Assembly: GCF_021729075.1 (NCBI RefSeq)
Contig: NZ_JAJSAQ010000004.1
Span: 124,001 to 188,000 of the forward strand
Reading direction: 5' to 3'
Source: Microbulbifer guangxiensis
GTDB taxonomy: Bacteria; Pseudomonadota; Gammaproteobacteria; Pseudomonadales; Cellvibrionaceae
DNA length: 64,000 bases
The translations under genes and the position numbers were made by a program. The notes below the pieces were generated by a model. The model searched no databases and was not told the origin of the DNA. It worked only from the letters and a program-made list of their open reading frames with translations. Within the stretch, counting starts at the first letter, position 1; every line of letters begins with the position of its first letter. Below are positions 18,110 through 26,559 of this stretch, one piece after another.

Positions 18110-19345
18110 TCACACCGCCATGGCGCGCAGGATAATCCTTTTCTTCAGCAGTGGGCTGGCATCCACCATACTCAGGCCGGTGTTGCGCAGCCAACGCCAG
18201 TGGAGCTCACCGGCGCCGAACAGGGACTTGAAGGTGCTCATCGCCTTCAGGGTCGCTTCATTGTCACCGCGACGACGGCGCTGGTATCGGGCCAGTACAG
18301 AACTGTCCGAGGGCTCCAGCCCGCGCTTGAGGGCGCGCTGGATTTCCTCACCGAGCACGCGGACATCCTGCAGGCCGAGGTTCACTCCCTGCCCCGCCAG
18401 CGGGTGGATCGTGTGTGCAGCGTCGCCGACAAGCACGGCACCGGGCCCGTAATAGCTTTCCGCGTGCCGGCTGCGCAGGGGAAATGAGAAGCGCTCGCTC
18501 ACCGACTCGATCGGCCCGAGGCGGCTCTCGAAAGCCTTCTCGAGATTCAGGGCAAAGGCGGCGTCGTCCAACATCAACAATTCCCGCGCCAGATCCTGGT
18601 CCGCCGACCAGACCACCGCGCAGTGATTCTCGTCCCCGAGGCCGGAAAGGGGCAGGAACGCCAGTGGGCCGGTGCGCAGAAAGCGCTGCCGCGCGGCATG
18701 CCGGTGACCCTCGGCACAGCGGGCGACACATACCAGCGCCGTCTGGTGGTAGTCGGTATCCTTGCAGCGGATACGCAGCAGATCCCGCACCCTTGACCGG
18801 GCACCGTCAGCACCAATCAGCAGTCGCGTTTCCAGTACTTCACCGCGATCATCCAGGCCTTCAACCAGATGTTCGTCCTTCGGCCGTGACTGCAGGTACC
18901 AGTGACCGCAGTCCCGCCACCAGCTGTCGAGCCGGAAACCCTCGATCATCTCTACGTTGGGCAGCGCGTCGATGCGCGCCCGCAGTGCTGCAGAGACCAC
19001 GCAGTTTTCCACGATATGTCCGAGGTTCGGCTGGTGTACGTCGCGGCAGCTGAAGCTGACAGAGCCAGTGCCCTCGGCATCCCAGACCCGCATATCCGTA
19101 TAGGGGCAGGCGCGGGCGGCGATGATGTCATCCCAGGCACCGACCTCGGTCAGCAGCTCCTGTGAGGCACGGGTCAGGGCAACGACCCGGGGGTCGTAGT
19201 GATCCTCCGGTACCGACGGACGCCCGGTCGAAGCCTCAAGCACCGCTACCCGGAGTTGCGGATGCCGCACTGCCAGCAGCGCGGCCTGGGCCATGCCCAC
19301 CATACCGGCGCCAACAATGGCAACATCCAGGCGATTTCTCTTCAT
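18110..19345 (-). CDS. ubiI: UbiI-like FAD monooxygenase (ubiquinone biosynthesis)
   Basis: A 411-residue flavoprotein of the UbiH/COQ6 family. It has the N-terminal Rossmann motif VAIVGAGMVGMAQAALLA, the DPRVVALTRAS family motif, and a C-terminal GDAAHTIHPLAGQGVNLGL that contacts FAD. UbiI adds the C5 hydroxyl to the octaprenylphenol ring. The choice of UbiI rather than UbiF rests mainly on the neighbourhood: Pseudomonas has pepP-ubiH followed by the ubiI/visC homologue. It lies 112 bases after ubiH on the same strand. Confidence 0.85.
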   Translation of the reverse strand: MKRNRLDVAIVGAGMVGMAQAALLAVRHPQLRVAVLEASTGRPSVPEDHYDPRVVALTRASQELLTEVGAWDDIIAARACPYTDMRVWDAEGTGSVSFSCRDVHQPNLGHIVENCVVSAALRARIDALPNVEMIEGFRLDSWWRDCGHWYLQSRPKDEHLVEGLDDRGEVLETRLLIGADGARSRVRDLLRIRCKDTDYHQTALVCVARCAEGHRHAARQRFLRTGPLAFLPLSGLGDENHCAVVWSADQDLARELLMLDDAAFALNLEKAFESRLGPIESVSERFSFPLRSRHAESYYGPGAVLVGDAAHTIHPLAGQGVNLGLQDVRVLGEEIQRALKRGLEPSDSSVLARYQRRRRGDNEATLKAMSTFKSLFGAGELHWRWLRNTGLSMVDASPLLKKRIILRAMAV

Positions 19346-19374
19346 AGATTGACCATTTCGCGACTTTTACGCTC

Positions 19375-19403
19375 GAGTACCGCTGGGTGCTCCTGCGGTA
19401 CTC
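19375..19403 (-). terminator. Perfect 9-bp hairpin between ubiH and ubiI
   Basis: GAGTACCGC and GCGGTACTC form a perfect stem around an 11-base loop. No T-run follows on either strand, so it may be a processing or attenuating hairpin rather than a true terminator. Confidence 0.3.
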
Positions 19404-19428
19404 CACAGGCGACTCCCACCCTCTGGCA

Positions 19429-19459
19429 GCGGTGCGGACTATTTGCGGTGCGGACTATT
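19429..19459. repeat. Tandem duplication of 15 bases at the ubiH 3' end
   Basis: GCGGTGCGGACTATT occurs twice (19429-19443 and 19445-19459) with one base between, and the second copy runs into the ubiH stop codon. It looks like a local slippage duplication. Confidence 0.7.
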
Positions 19460-20732
19460 AAAGCCCAAAACCAGCAGCCTGGCTCAGGAAACTCGCCCGC
19501 AGAGGGGGAACCACATTCATCGCCAGCAGACCCAGCTGCCGGGAACTCCGCAGTAACGGATTATCCGAGGCGAACAGTGCCGGCACCCGGTCACTGAAAC
19601 CAATGGTCAGCTGCTGATCCCGCTGTCGCCCGCGGCCATAGCTTTCCAACAAGTCTAGTGCGGCCCGAGAGTTCTGCGCCAGCAGGTCACTGCCGCGCCC
19701 CGAGAGCACCTGTGCGAGCGCATCGCAGTCGCGCAAGGTGAGATTGAAGCCCTGCCCGGCCACGGGGTGCAGGAAATGCGCACAGTTGCCCACCAGAACC
19801 AGGTTGCGGCGCCACTGCTCCCGCGCCAAACTCAGGCTGAGGCGGTAGGAGGCAACCGCACCGGCACGCACCAGGCGCCCCGCGCGCCAGCCGAATGCCT
19901 TCTGCACCCGGGCCACGAAAGCGTCACTCTCCAGCGCACACAGGGCGTCCGCCGCTTCTTCGTCACAGGTCCAGACCAGGGCAGCCCGGTGGACACCCTC
20001 CCGGTCCGGCAGGGGCAACAGGGCCATGGGGCCGCTGTCCGTAAAGCGCTCGTAGGCCACACCACCGTGAGCCCGCTGCAGGCCGACCGTGGCCACCAGC
20101 GCGCGCTGACGGTAATCAACGCGCTCCGCTTCGATACCCAGCTGCCGGCACATTACCGAATCCACCCCGTCCGCGGCGACCAACAATGCCGTCTTGAGGT
20201 GCTGCGCCCTGCCGGCGCCATCACACCATTTCATGTCCGCGCCACTGTCATCAAAGGTCACCCGCTGGACTTCGGCTGGCGCCAGGACTTCCACCCGGGT
20301 CTCCGCGAGCGCACGGTAGAGCACCGGTCCCAGGGCAGCGTTTTCCACCACCGCCCCGAAAATCCCCCGAAACTGCGCTCGCGTCTCGCGCAGCGCAGAC
20401 AGACGTGCGCCCAGGCCACACCCGCGATCACTGACATGAATTTCGCGAATCGGAGCGCAGTAGCCACTGAGCTCAGACCAGAGTCCGAGCTGCTCGAAAA
20501 TCTGCAGGCTGCCCGCGGCGAGTGCCGTGGCACGGGTGTCGAAGCTGGGCAATACCGGTTGTTCACCGCCCGCGGGCAGTGGTTTCTGCTCCAGTAGCGC
20601 CACCCGCAGTTCCGGACAGTGGTGGGCCAGCATCAATGCCAGGCTGGCTCCCGCCATGCCGCCACCGACGATGGCGACATCCACCCGGCGCCGGTGAACC
20701 GGGCTGTCGTTTATGGCTGTATCTCTACTCAC
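19458..20732 (-). CDS. ubiH: 2-octaprenyl-6-methoxyphenol hydroxylase UbiH
   Basis: A 424-residue FAD monooxygenase of aerobic ubiquinone synthesis (C1 hydroxylation). It shows VAIVGGGMAGASLALMLA at the N-terminus, SFDTRATALAAGS (the UbiH version of the DxR motif), and GNCAHFLHPVAGQGFNLTL near the C-terminus. The start is a GTG whose first bases overlap the TGA stop of pepP, so the genes are translationally coupled. The order ygfB-pepP-ubiH is the same as in E. coli. Confidence 0.92.
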   Translation of the reverse strand: MSRDTAINDSPVHRRRVDVAIVGGGMAGASLALMLAHHCPELRVALLEQKPLPAGGEQPVLPSFDTRATALAAGSLQIFEQLGLWSELSGYCAPIREIHVSDRGCGLGARLSALRETRAQFRGIFGAVVENAALGPVLYRALAETRVEVLAPAEVQRVTFDDSGADMKWCDGAGRAQHLKTALLVAADGVDSVMCRQLGIEAERVDYRQRALVATVGLQRAHGGVAYERFTDSGPMALLPLPDREGVHRAALVWTCDEEAADALCALESDAFVARVQKAFGWRAGRLVRAGAVASYRLSLSLAREQWRRNLVLVGNCAHFLHPVAGQGFNLTLRDCDALAQVLSGRGSDLLAQNSRAALDLLESYGRGRQRDQQLTIGFSDRVPALFASDNPLLRSSRQLGLLAMNVVPPLRASFLSQAAGFGL

Positions 20733-22057
20733 CAGAGCGCCTCCTGGAATTCCCCCTGCCCCATGGCGTGTTCGATATCCGCCACGGACTTCGGCGCCGC
20801 GGCAGACAGCACCTGCGCCCCCTCCTTGAGCAAGGCAACATCGTCCTCGATCCGGATTCCGATGCCTTTGAACTGGGCCGGCACATCGGCATCCTCCGGA
20901 ATGTATACGCCCGGCTCAATGGTCATCACCATGCCCGGCTCCAGTTGCCGCCACTGGCCGTGTACCCGGTAGTCGCCGACGTCGTGCACATCCATCCCGA
21001 GCCAGTGTCCTGCGCGGTGCATGTAAAAGCGGCGGTAGGCCCCGGACTCGACCAGTTCAGCGGGCGCCCCCTTCAGCAGACCAAGGTCCACCAGGCCCCG
21101 GGTAACCACCTCGACGCTCGCCATGTGGGGCTGGTCCCAGTCGTTGCCGCTGCGCACCTGTTCGATGGCTGCCTGCTGTGCCTCCAGCACCACCTCGTAC
21201 AGCGCGCGCTGCGCACCGGTGAAGCGGCCATTCACGGGAAAAGTGCGGGTCACATCGGCGGCGTAGCCACGATACTCGCAGCCAGCGTCCACCAGCACCA
21301 GGTCTCCGTTTTTCAGGGGCATGTGGTTGCTGCAGTAGTGCATCACCAGTGCGTTTGTGCCGCCGCCAACGATGCTCGGGTAGGCGGGTTCACGGGCACC
21401 GGCGTCGGCGAATACGTGGAGTATCTCCGCCTCCAGCTGATATTCATACACGCCGGGACGGCAGCGGGCCATGGCGCGCCGGTGCGCCTCGGCTGTGATC
21501 GCGGCGGCGCGACTCAGCAGGCGGATCTCGGCCGCGCTCTTGAAGAGGCGCAAGTCGTGCAACAGATGGTCCAGGTCCACCAGCTCCGGCGCAACGCCGC
21601 TGGCGGGCGCCTGCTCGATCGCCCGCAGATAACCCTGCAGGCGGCGGTCCAGCTGCGGGAAACGTCCCAGGGTGAAATAAATCCGCTCGCGCCCCTCCAG
21701 CAGGCCCGGGAGGATGTCATCGAGATCGCCAATGGGGAAAGCATCGCAGAGTCCGCACTCCTCAGCGGCCCGCTCCGGCCCCAGTCTCGGACCGTCCCAG
21801 AGCTCCCGCTCGGCATTGCGTTCCCGGCAGAAGAGAATGGCCTCACCGGAAGCCCGGCCCGGTACCAGCACCAGCAGAGCCTCCGGCTCCCTGAAGCCGG
21901 TGAGGTAGAGGAAGTCGCTGTCCTGGCGAAAGGGAAAGTAGGTGTCCCGGGAGCGCAATTGCTCCCGTGCTGCCGGCACAATGGCGAGGCTGCCGCGCGG
22001 GAGACTGGCAATCAGCCGCGCGCGGCGACGAGCATATTCCGCCCTGCTGATACCCAT
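20729..22057 (-). CDS. pepP: Xaa-Pro aminopeptidase (aminopeptidase P)
   Basis: A 442-residue M24B metallopeptidase that removes N-terminal residues before proline. The dinuclear Mn-site ligands are seen in order: Asp in LVDAGCEYRG, Asp in AADVTRTFP, His in HRAGHWLGMDVHD, Glu in MTIEPGVYIP and Glu in GIRIEDDVAL. The N-terminal creatinase-like domain has the expected FPFRQDSDFLYLTGF. The start overlaps the ygfB stop by one base and the end overlaps the ubiH start by four. Confidence 0.95.
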   Translation of the reverse strand: MGISRAEYARRRARLIASLPRGSLAIVPAAREQLRSRDTYFPFRQDSDFLYLTGFREPEALLVLVPGRASGEAILFCRERNAERELWDGPRLGPERAAEECGLCDAFPIGDLDDILPGLLEGRERIYFTLGRFPQLDRRLQGYLRAIEQAPASGVAPELVDLDHLLHDLRLFKSAAEIRLLSRAAAITAEAHRRAMARCRPGVYEYQLEAEILHVFADAGAREPAYPSIVGGGTNALVMHYCSNHMPLKNGDLVLVDAGCEYRGYAADVTRTFPVNGRFTGAQRALYEVVLEAQQAAIEQVRSGNDWDQPHMASVEVVTRGLVDLGLLKGAPAELVESGAYRRFYMHRAGHWLGMDVHDVGDYRVHGQWRQLEPGMVMTIEPGVYIPEDADVPAQFKGIGIRIEDDVALLKEGAQVLSAAAPKSVADIEHAMGQGEFQEALW

Positions 22058-22629
22058 CAGTGCAGCGTGGCTCCCTTGCTGCCGCCGGCGGGCGGCGGGG
22101 CCGCCTCAGTAAAGATATTCATCACCGCCACGCGGACGAACTCCTGCACCTCCAACAGCTGATGTTCCGCCTCCTCGCCCTCACTCACCGTGTCGGCGTC
22201 CACCTGGCTGACGGCGCTGAGATCTTCCAGCGCCTCTTTGCTGGTCGGCGGCAGTTCACCCCGGTGCGCACCAACACCGAAACCGTGCAGGAATCCCTGG
22301 CACCACTGGCCCAGTGAGAGGGTGCGCTCCGCAATACCGCCATCCTCCGCCAGCAACAACTGGAAATCAAAATTGCGATCACCGAGCTGCTCCGCACTCT
22401 CCTGAGCGATGCGCTGGAACTCTGCCGACAGATCTGCCGGCACCGCATCCTGATCCAGTAACTGTGCCAGCTCATCCTGCCACCGGCGGCGATCCGGGCG
22501 CGCTCCGGCAGCCAGCACACCACACACGAAGCCGTGCAACTCACTGGGACTGGTGTGGCCACCGGAAGCGAGTATCGCATTGGCGAGTTTGTCGAATTCA
22601 CTGGGGCTGCTGGTCATGTCACCGCTCAT
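22057..22629 (-). CDS. ygfB: UPF0149 family protein YgfB
   Basis: A 190-residue all-helical protein with the UPF0149 signatures SPSELHGFVCG near the N-terminus and WCQGFLHGFG in the middle. In Pseudomonas YgfB affects ampDh3 expression and beta-lactam tolerance; elsewhere its role is unclear. It heads the operon ygfB-pepP-ubiH, with a TGATG overlap into pepP. It is divergent from the cell-division genes starting at 22924. Confidence 0.9.
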   Translation of the reverse strand: MSGDMTSSPSEFDKLANAILASGGHTSPSELHGFVCGVLAAGARPDRRRWQDELAQLLDQDAVPADLSAEFQRIAQESAEQLGDRNFDFQLLLAEDGGIAERTLSLGQWCQGFLHGFGVGAHRGELPPTSKEALEDLSAVSQVDADTVSEGEEAEHQLLEVQEFVRVAVMNIFTEAAPPPAGGSKGATLH

Positions 22630-22923
22630 ACTTGCTGCGGCGCAAACCCTGGTCAGGATTTGCGCAACTTGTGTCTTTCTGCCGCAACACCACCCGGGAG
22701 AGAGGCACGGCAGTCATACAGTGTTGGAAAATGTGCACAAAATTGTGATTGGCCGCTCTGGCGGGACAATTGACCCTCCCATGAGCCGGCAATATAGTAG
22801 CGGAATCCCTCGCAGTCTGTCGTGTAGCATGCGAAAGTGGAGTGCTGCGCTTCAGCCTCCCGGCGCCACGAAGTGCGGCGTCCGCAGAAGATGCCCGAGG
22901 CGCAGTCACAAAACGCAGGATTT

Positions 22924-23127
22924 ATGGATAAGTTACAAGCGTTAGAAAGCACCGTGGACTCGCTGATCGCCCGCTGTGAGCAGTTGGCCGAGGATAACCG
23001 CGCGCTGCGCCAGCAGGAAGCAGACTGGCACCGCGAGCGCCAGCGCCTGATAAAAAATAACGAAGTCGCCCGCACGCGGGTCGAAGCCATGATCAACCGC
23101 CTCAAAGGCCTAGCGCAAGAATCCTGA
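22924..23127 (+). CDS. TIGR02449-family ZapB-like coiled-coil protein
   Basis: A 67-residue, highly charged coiled coil starting MDKLQALESTVDSL. It is typical of the small protein encoded directly before zapA in Pseudomonas and relatives. Heptad-like Leu spacing runs through most of its length (LEST.DSLIARCEQLAEDN). The frame is open upstream to 22837, but the ATG at 22924 gives the family length. Its TGA overlaps the zapA ATG by one base. It probably helps organise the division ring (inference from ZapB likeness and position). Confidence 0.82.
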   Translation: MDKLQALESTVDSLIARCEQLAEDNRALRQQEADWHRERQRLIKNNEVARTRVEAMINRLKGLAQES

Positions 23128-23447
23128 TGGGTGACTCAGCCACAAAATCCGAAACTGTCACGGTCTCCATTCTCGACAAGGAGTATCGTGTGGCCTGCGC
23201 AGAAGACGAGCGCGCAGAGCTCGAGGCTTCCGCCCGCCTGCTGCACGAGCGCATGACTCGCATCCGCACCAGCGGTTCGGTGATCGGCCTCGAGCGCATT
23301 GCCGTCATGGCCGCGCTCAACATCGCCCATGAGCTGATCCAGGCCAAGGCAGAATTGACTCGCGTGCCGCTGGAGCAGGAAATGCTCGACCGCCTGCAGG
23401 ACAAGGTCCAGTCCGCCCTCTCCTCAATGGATAGCGAAAAAGCCTGA
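23127..23447 (+). CDS. zapA: Cell division protein ZapA
   Basis: A 106-residue FtsZ-ring stabiliser. The N-terminal globular part has VTVSILDKEYRVACAEDE. A long helix follows, with GLERIAVMAALNIAHEL, the best-conserved ZapA segment, and a C-terminal coiled coil. It is translationally coupled to the upstream ZapB-like gene (TGATG). The 6S RNA gene follows immediately, as in other gammaproteobacteria. Confidence 0.94.
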   Translation: MGDSATKSETVTVSILDKEYRVACAEDERAELEASARLLHERMTRIRTSGSVIGLERIAVMAALNIAHELIQAKAELTRVPLEQEMLDRLQDKVQSALSSMDSEKA

Positions 23448-23534
23448 CCCGCCGTCATTTGACAAACGGGAAATTCATCTTCAGCCGCGAATTGCGACCT
23501 TAGCCTTTCACGGGCATGAGAGTTATACTGCGCT

Positions 23535-23716
23535 TAAGCCCTGAGGTGTTGGCCAGTTGACAATGTCCTGAGCCGATACTTTTACCCTGGAGGTCTCCAG
23601 TGGGTGTTGATGAGCAGGTCCGCCACGCAGCGGAAAGCCTAATGCACTCCGGCGACCACCACCTTGAACTTAACGGTTCAAGGCTACGTCATCAGCCGCA
23701 CGCTCGGGGTGCCTGA
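23535..23716 (+). ncRNA. ssrS: 6S RNA
   Basis: The segment between zapA and fau contains the conserved 6S blocks: TCCTGAGCCGATA in the 5' arm, the central bulge region, and CACCTTGAAC...GGTTCAAGG in the 3' arm. The ends pair (CCCTGAG with CTCGGGG), closing the long hairpin that mimics an open promoter. 6S RNA binds sigma70 RNA polymerase and represses transcription in stationary phase. TATACT at 23524-23529 is a good -10 box placed just before the 5' end. The ends are approximate. Confidence 0.9.
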
Positions 23717-23774
23717 TTTCAAGAAAAGTCTCTCCGGAAGAGAGATTTCAAAGCGAGCGGAACCCTCGCCCATC

Positions 23775-24410
23775 GTGCCGAAAACCAACCACCCCACCAG
23801 TGAAAGTCCCGACAACGCCAGCCTTGCCTCCTCTTTTGAGGGCAAATGGCAGCTGCGCCGTCGTATGCGTTCCGCGCGTCGCGCGCTGAACGCCAATCGA
23901 CAGCGGGTCACCAGTCAGGCCGTGGTCAACCGCCTGAGCAGTCATCCGGCGCTGCTGAAAGCCCGGGATATCGCGCTGTACTGGCCAATGGACGGTGAAG
24001 TGGATGTACGCGGCCTGGTTTCGCGCTTTGCCGACAGGCGCTTTTACCTTCCGGTACTACCTCATGCGCCCCACCCACAGCTGCGATTCGTGCAGTGGCG
24101 GGGCGAGTCGCTGACCTACCGCAACCGCTACCACATTCCCGAACCGGTACGGGGGCGCAGCCGTGCTCCGGAGCATCTCGACCTCGTGCTGATGCCGCTG
24201 GTAGCGTTTGATCCCAGCGGGGCTCGCCTGGGCATGGGGGCGGGCTTTTACGACCGCACCTTCGCCATCCAGCGCACTTTACCAAGCGCCGGCCCGCGCC
24301 TGCTGGGCATCGCCCATCAGCTCCAGTGCGCGCCCTTCCTGCCAACCGACAGCTGGGATATTCCACTACATGGCGTGGTGACAGAGAGCCACAGCTACCG
24401 CTGCCGCTGA
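23775..24410 (+). CDS. fau: 5-formyltetrahydrofolate cyclo-ligase
   Basis: Converts 5-formyl-THF to 5,10-methenyl-THF using ATP (YgfA family). It shows LRRRMRSARRAL, ALYWPMDGEVD, and the C-terminal GARLGMGAGFYDRTF nucleotide/folate motif. The frame is open up to a TTG at 23664, but that lies inside the 6S RNA. A GTG at 23775 gives a normal 211-residue protein and is chosen, although no strong ribosome binding site is visible. The 6S RNA-fau tandem is conserved in gammaproteobacteria, so the leader of this mRNA may be the 6S transcript itself. Confidence 0.85.
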   Translation: MPKTNHPTSESPDNASLASSFEGKWQLRRRMRSARRALNANRQRVTSQAVVNRLSSHPALLKARDIALYWPMDGEVDVRGLVSRFADRRFYLPVLPHAPHPQLRFVQWRGESLTYRNRYHIPEPVRGRSRAPEHLDLVLMPLVAFDPSGARLGMGAGFYDRTFAIQRTLPSAGPRLLGIAHQLQCAPFLPTDSWDIPLHGVVTESHSYRCR

Positions 24411-24440
24411 ACATCGCCGTCAACGAGCGGGCACAAAAAA

Positions 24441-24467
24441 GCCGAACGCGCGAGCGTTCGGCTTTTC
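24441..24467. terminator. Bidirectional terminator after fau
   Basis: A 9-bp perfect stem (GCCGAACGC / GCGTTCGGC) is flanked by an A6 run on the left and TTTT on the right. It lies between fau (+) and the small membrane-protein gene (-). Confidence 0.85.
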
Positions 24468-24490
24468 TGTTCTTGCGGAGGGTGTTGCGC

Positions 24491-24631
24491 TCAGCGCGTC
24501 ACGACCCCTTGCTGCAATGCCGCCGGCGGTTCCGGCTCTTCCGAGGAGAAGACCTCGGTGAGACCGGTACTGCTCAGCAGCACGCCCGCAACAAAGACAA
24601 CCACTGCGATTGTCATTGCATCGGGTTTCAT
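24491..24631 (-). CDS. Small single-pass membrane protein, 46 residues
   Basis: The reverse strand encodes MKPDAMTIAVVVFVAGVLLS followed by an acidic/proline-rich tail (STGLTEVFSSEEPEPPAAL) and a short end. The ATG is preceded by AGGATGG at five-base spacing. An upstream in-frame ATG at 24640 has no usable site. One hydrophobic segment covers about residues 6-22. It is bounded by the bidirectional terminator at 24441 on its 3' side. I do not recognise the family; coding status rests on the ribosome binding site and the membrane segment. Confidence 0.5.
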   Translation of the reverse strand: MKPDAMTIAVVVFVAGVLLSSTGLTEVFSSEEPEPPAALQQGVVTR

Positions 24632-24721
24632 TGGGACCATCCTGTAGGGTTCGTTTTCTTGTTATGGGCTTTTCACCACGCGTTGGACTTCCCGGATCGC
24701 GAAAGTTCCAGAGCGGGCGAT

Positions 24722-24754
24722 AAAAATCGTTAGCGAGTAAATACTAACCGATTT
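24722..24754 (-). terminator. Probable ilvA terminator
   Basis: On the reverse strand, AAATCGGTTAG pairs with CTAACGATTT around a 10-base loop (one bulge), and the second arm runs into TTTTT. It lies about 120 bases after the ilvA stop. Confidence 0.4.
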
Positions 24755-24766
24755 CCGGTCAAATTT

Positions 24767-24787
24767 TGAGACCTTTGTCTCATTTTT
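24767..24787 (+). terminator. Short hairpin with T-run
   Basis: TGAGAC and GTCTCA pair perfectly around CTTT, followed by TTTTT on the + strand. No + strand gene ends nearby, so it may simply insulate this gap. Confidence 0.35.
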
Positions 24788-24871
24788 GGCCGCCGTTATT
24801 CGACAACCTTCGACTCGTGGTCTACCAATGCCCCAATTAACCAGCCTTACCTGTCCCGACTGTCCAGCGAG

Positions 24872-26386
24872 TCAGCTGGCCAGGAAGAAGCTGTAGGCCG
24901 GGTTGTCGGTTTCATCCCAGAAGGGGTAGTGGAGCTGCTCCAGCAGTTCCCTCAGCGCCTCCCGTTCCCCGGGTGGCACCTCCATCCCCACCAGCACACG
25001 GCCGTAGGCAGCCCCGTGGTTGCGATAATGGAAAAGGGTGATATTCCAGCGCCCGGCCAGCTGCTCGAGAAACTTGCGCAGGGCTCCCGGACGTTCGGGG
25101 AACTCGAAGCGGTATACCACCTCATCCCCGAGCCCGGGGGCCCGGCCACCCACCAGATGGCGGATATGCAACTTCGCCATCTCATTGTCGGTCAGGTCCG
25201 TGACCCGGTAGCCGCCCGCCTTGAGGCGCTCCAGCAACTGGTGCCGGTCCCCATCCGCCGCCACCTGCAGGCCGACGAAGATGTGGGCCTCGCCGCCGTT
25301 GGCGTAGCGGTAGTTGAACTCGGTAATCGCGCGGTCGCCCAGGTCGCGACAGAACTGCAGGTAACTACCGGGGCGCTCGGGGATGGTTACCGCCAGCACC
25401 GCCTCGCGTTTCTCACCGATCTCGGTGCGCTCACTGATGTAACGCAGCCGGTCGAAATTGGTATTGGCGCCGCTACAGATGGTGGCCAGCGCCTGGTTGC
25501 TACCGCCGTTCTGCTGGATGTATTTCTTCAGCCCGGCGAGGCCGACGGCGCCGGCGGGCTCGGCGATGGAGCGGGTATCCTCGAAGATATCCTTGATGGC
25601 AGCGCACACCTCATCGGTGGATACCGTGATCACGCCGTCCACCGTCTCCCGCAGCACACGGAAGGTTTCCTCCCCGATCTGTGCCACTGCAACCCCATCG
25701 GCAAACAGCCCTACCTGCGGCAGGCGTACCCGCTCATCCGCTTCCAGGGCCACCTTGAGACACGCGGCCTCCTCGGGCTCCACGGCATAGACCCTCACCT
25801 CGGGGCGCACATACTTGATGTAGGCCGCCATGCCCGCTGCCAGGCCGCCCCCACCCACGGGAATGAATACCGCATCCAGGTGGCCCGGATGCTGACGCAA
25901 CAGTTCCATGCCGACCGTGCCCTGGCCGGCGATCACATCCGGGTCATCGTACGGGTGGACGAAGACCAGGCCCCGCTCTTCCACCAGCTGCCGGGCCCGC
26001 GCCGCTGCCTCGTCGAAAGTATCCCCGTGCAGCACCACCTCGGCGCCACGCATCCGCACCGCGTTCACCTTGATCTGCGGAGTGGTGGTGGGCATGACAA
26101 TCGTGGCACGTACACCCAGCTGGGCCGCCCCCAGGGCCAGGCCCTGGGCATGATTGCCTGCGGACGCCGCAATTACCCCCTTGGCCCGCTGCTCCGCCGG
26201 CAGCTGCAGCAGCTTGTTGTAGGCACCGCGAATCTTGAAGGAGAAAACCGGCTGCAGGTCCTCGCGCTTGAGCAGAATGCGGTTGCCGAACCGGTGTGAC
26301 AGCTGGCGCATCGGCTCCAGCGGGGTCTCGGTGGCGACATCGTAGATGCGCGCGTCTAAAATGCGCTTGATATAGGACTTGGGCAT
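24872..26386 (-). CDS. ilvA: Threonine ammonia-lyase, biosynthetic
   Basis: A 504-residue PLP enzyme making 2-oxobutanoate for isoleucine synthesis. The Schiff-base lysine is Lys51 in VFSFKIRGAYNK; the phosphate-binding loop is VGGGGLAAG. Two C-terminal ACT-like regulatory modules (about 325-410 and 420-500) fit the isoleucine-inhibited biosynthetic form, whose usual length is about 500-515. It is divergent from rpiA with about 170 bases between; E. coli-type ilvGMED neighbours are absent. Confidence 0.95.
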   Translation of the reverse strand: MPKSYIKRILDARIYDVATETPLEPMRQLSHRFGNRILLKREDLQPVFSFKIRGAYNKLLQLPAEQRAKGVIAASAGNHAQGLALGAAQLGVRATIVMPTTTPQIKVNAVRMRGAEVVLHGDTFDEAAARARQLVEERGLVFVHPYDDPDVIAGQGTVGMELLRQHPGHLDAVFIPVGGGGLAAGMAAYIKYVRPEVRVYAVEPEEAACLKVALEADERVRLPQVGLFADGVAVAQIGEETFRVLRETVDGVITVSTDEVCAAIKDIFEDTRSIAEPAGAVGLAGLKKYIQQNGGSNQALATICSGANTNFDRLRYISERTEIGEKREAVLAVTIPERPGSYLQFCRDLGDRAITEFNYRYANGGEAHIFVGLQVAADGDRHQLLERLKAGGYRVTDLTDNEMAKLHIRHLVGGRAPGLGDEVVYRFEFPERPGALRKFLEQLAGRWNITLFHYRNHGAAYGRVLVGMEVPPGEREALRELLEQLHYPFWDETDNPAYSFFLAS

Positions 26387-26559
26387 GGCGAAATTCAGCA
26401 GCCGTCTTCAACCGATAACAGGGAGTGGGCACGCAATATGCCCCGGCCCGCCAGTCTAATCCTCCGCCAGCAGGATTGCCACCGGAAAGCCAGATTCGCG
26501 AGAATTTATCTCTTCAAAGTGGCAATCGCGAAGAGAATATTGCACAGAACAGGAACGAC

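Noticed and set aside
20522..22162. 546-codon + strand open frame over ubiH/pepP
   Set aside because: Both genes on the reverse strand are complete with all motifs; the antisense frame carries no motif.
24929..26299. 456-codon + strand open frame over ilvA
   Set aside because: Antisense shadow of a clear ilvA.
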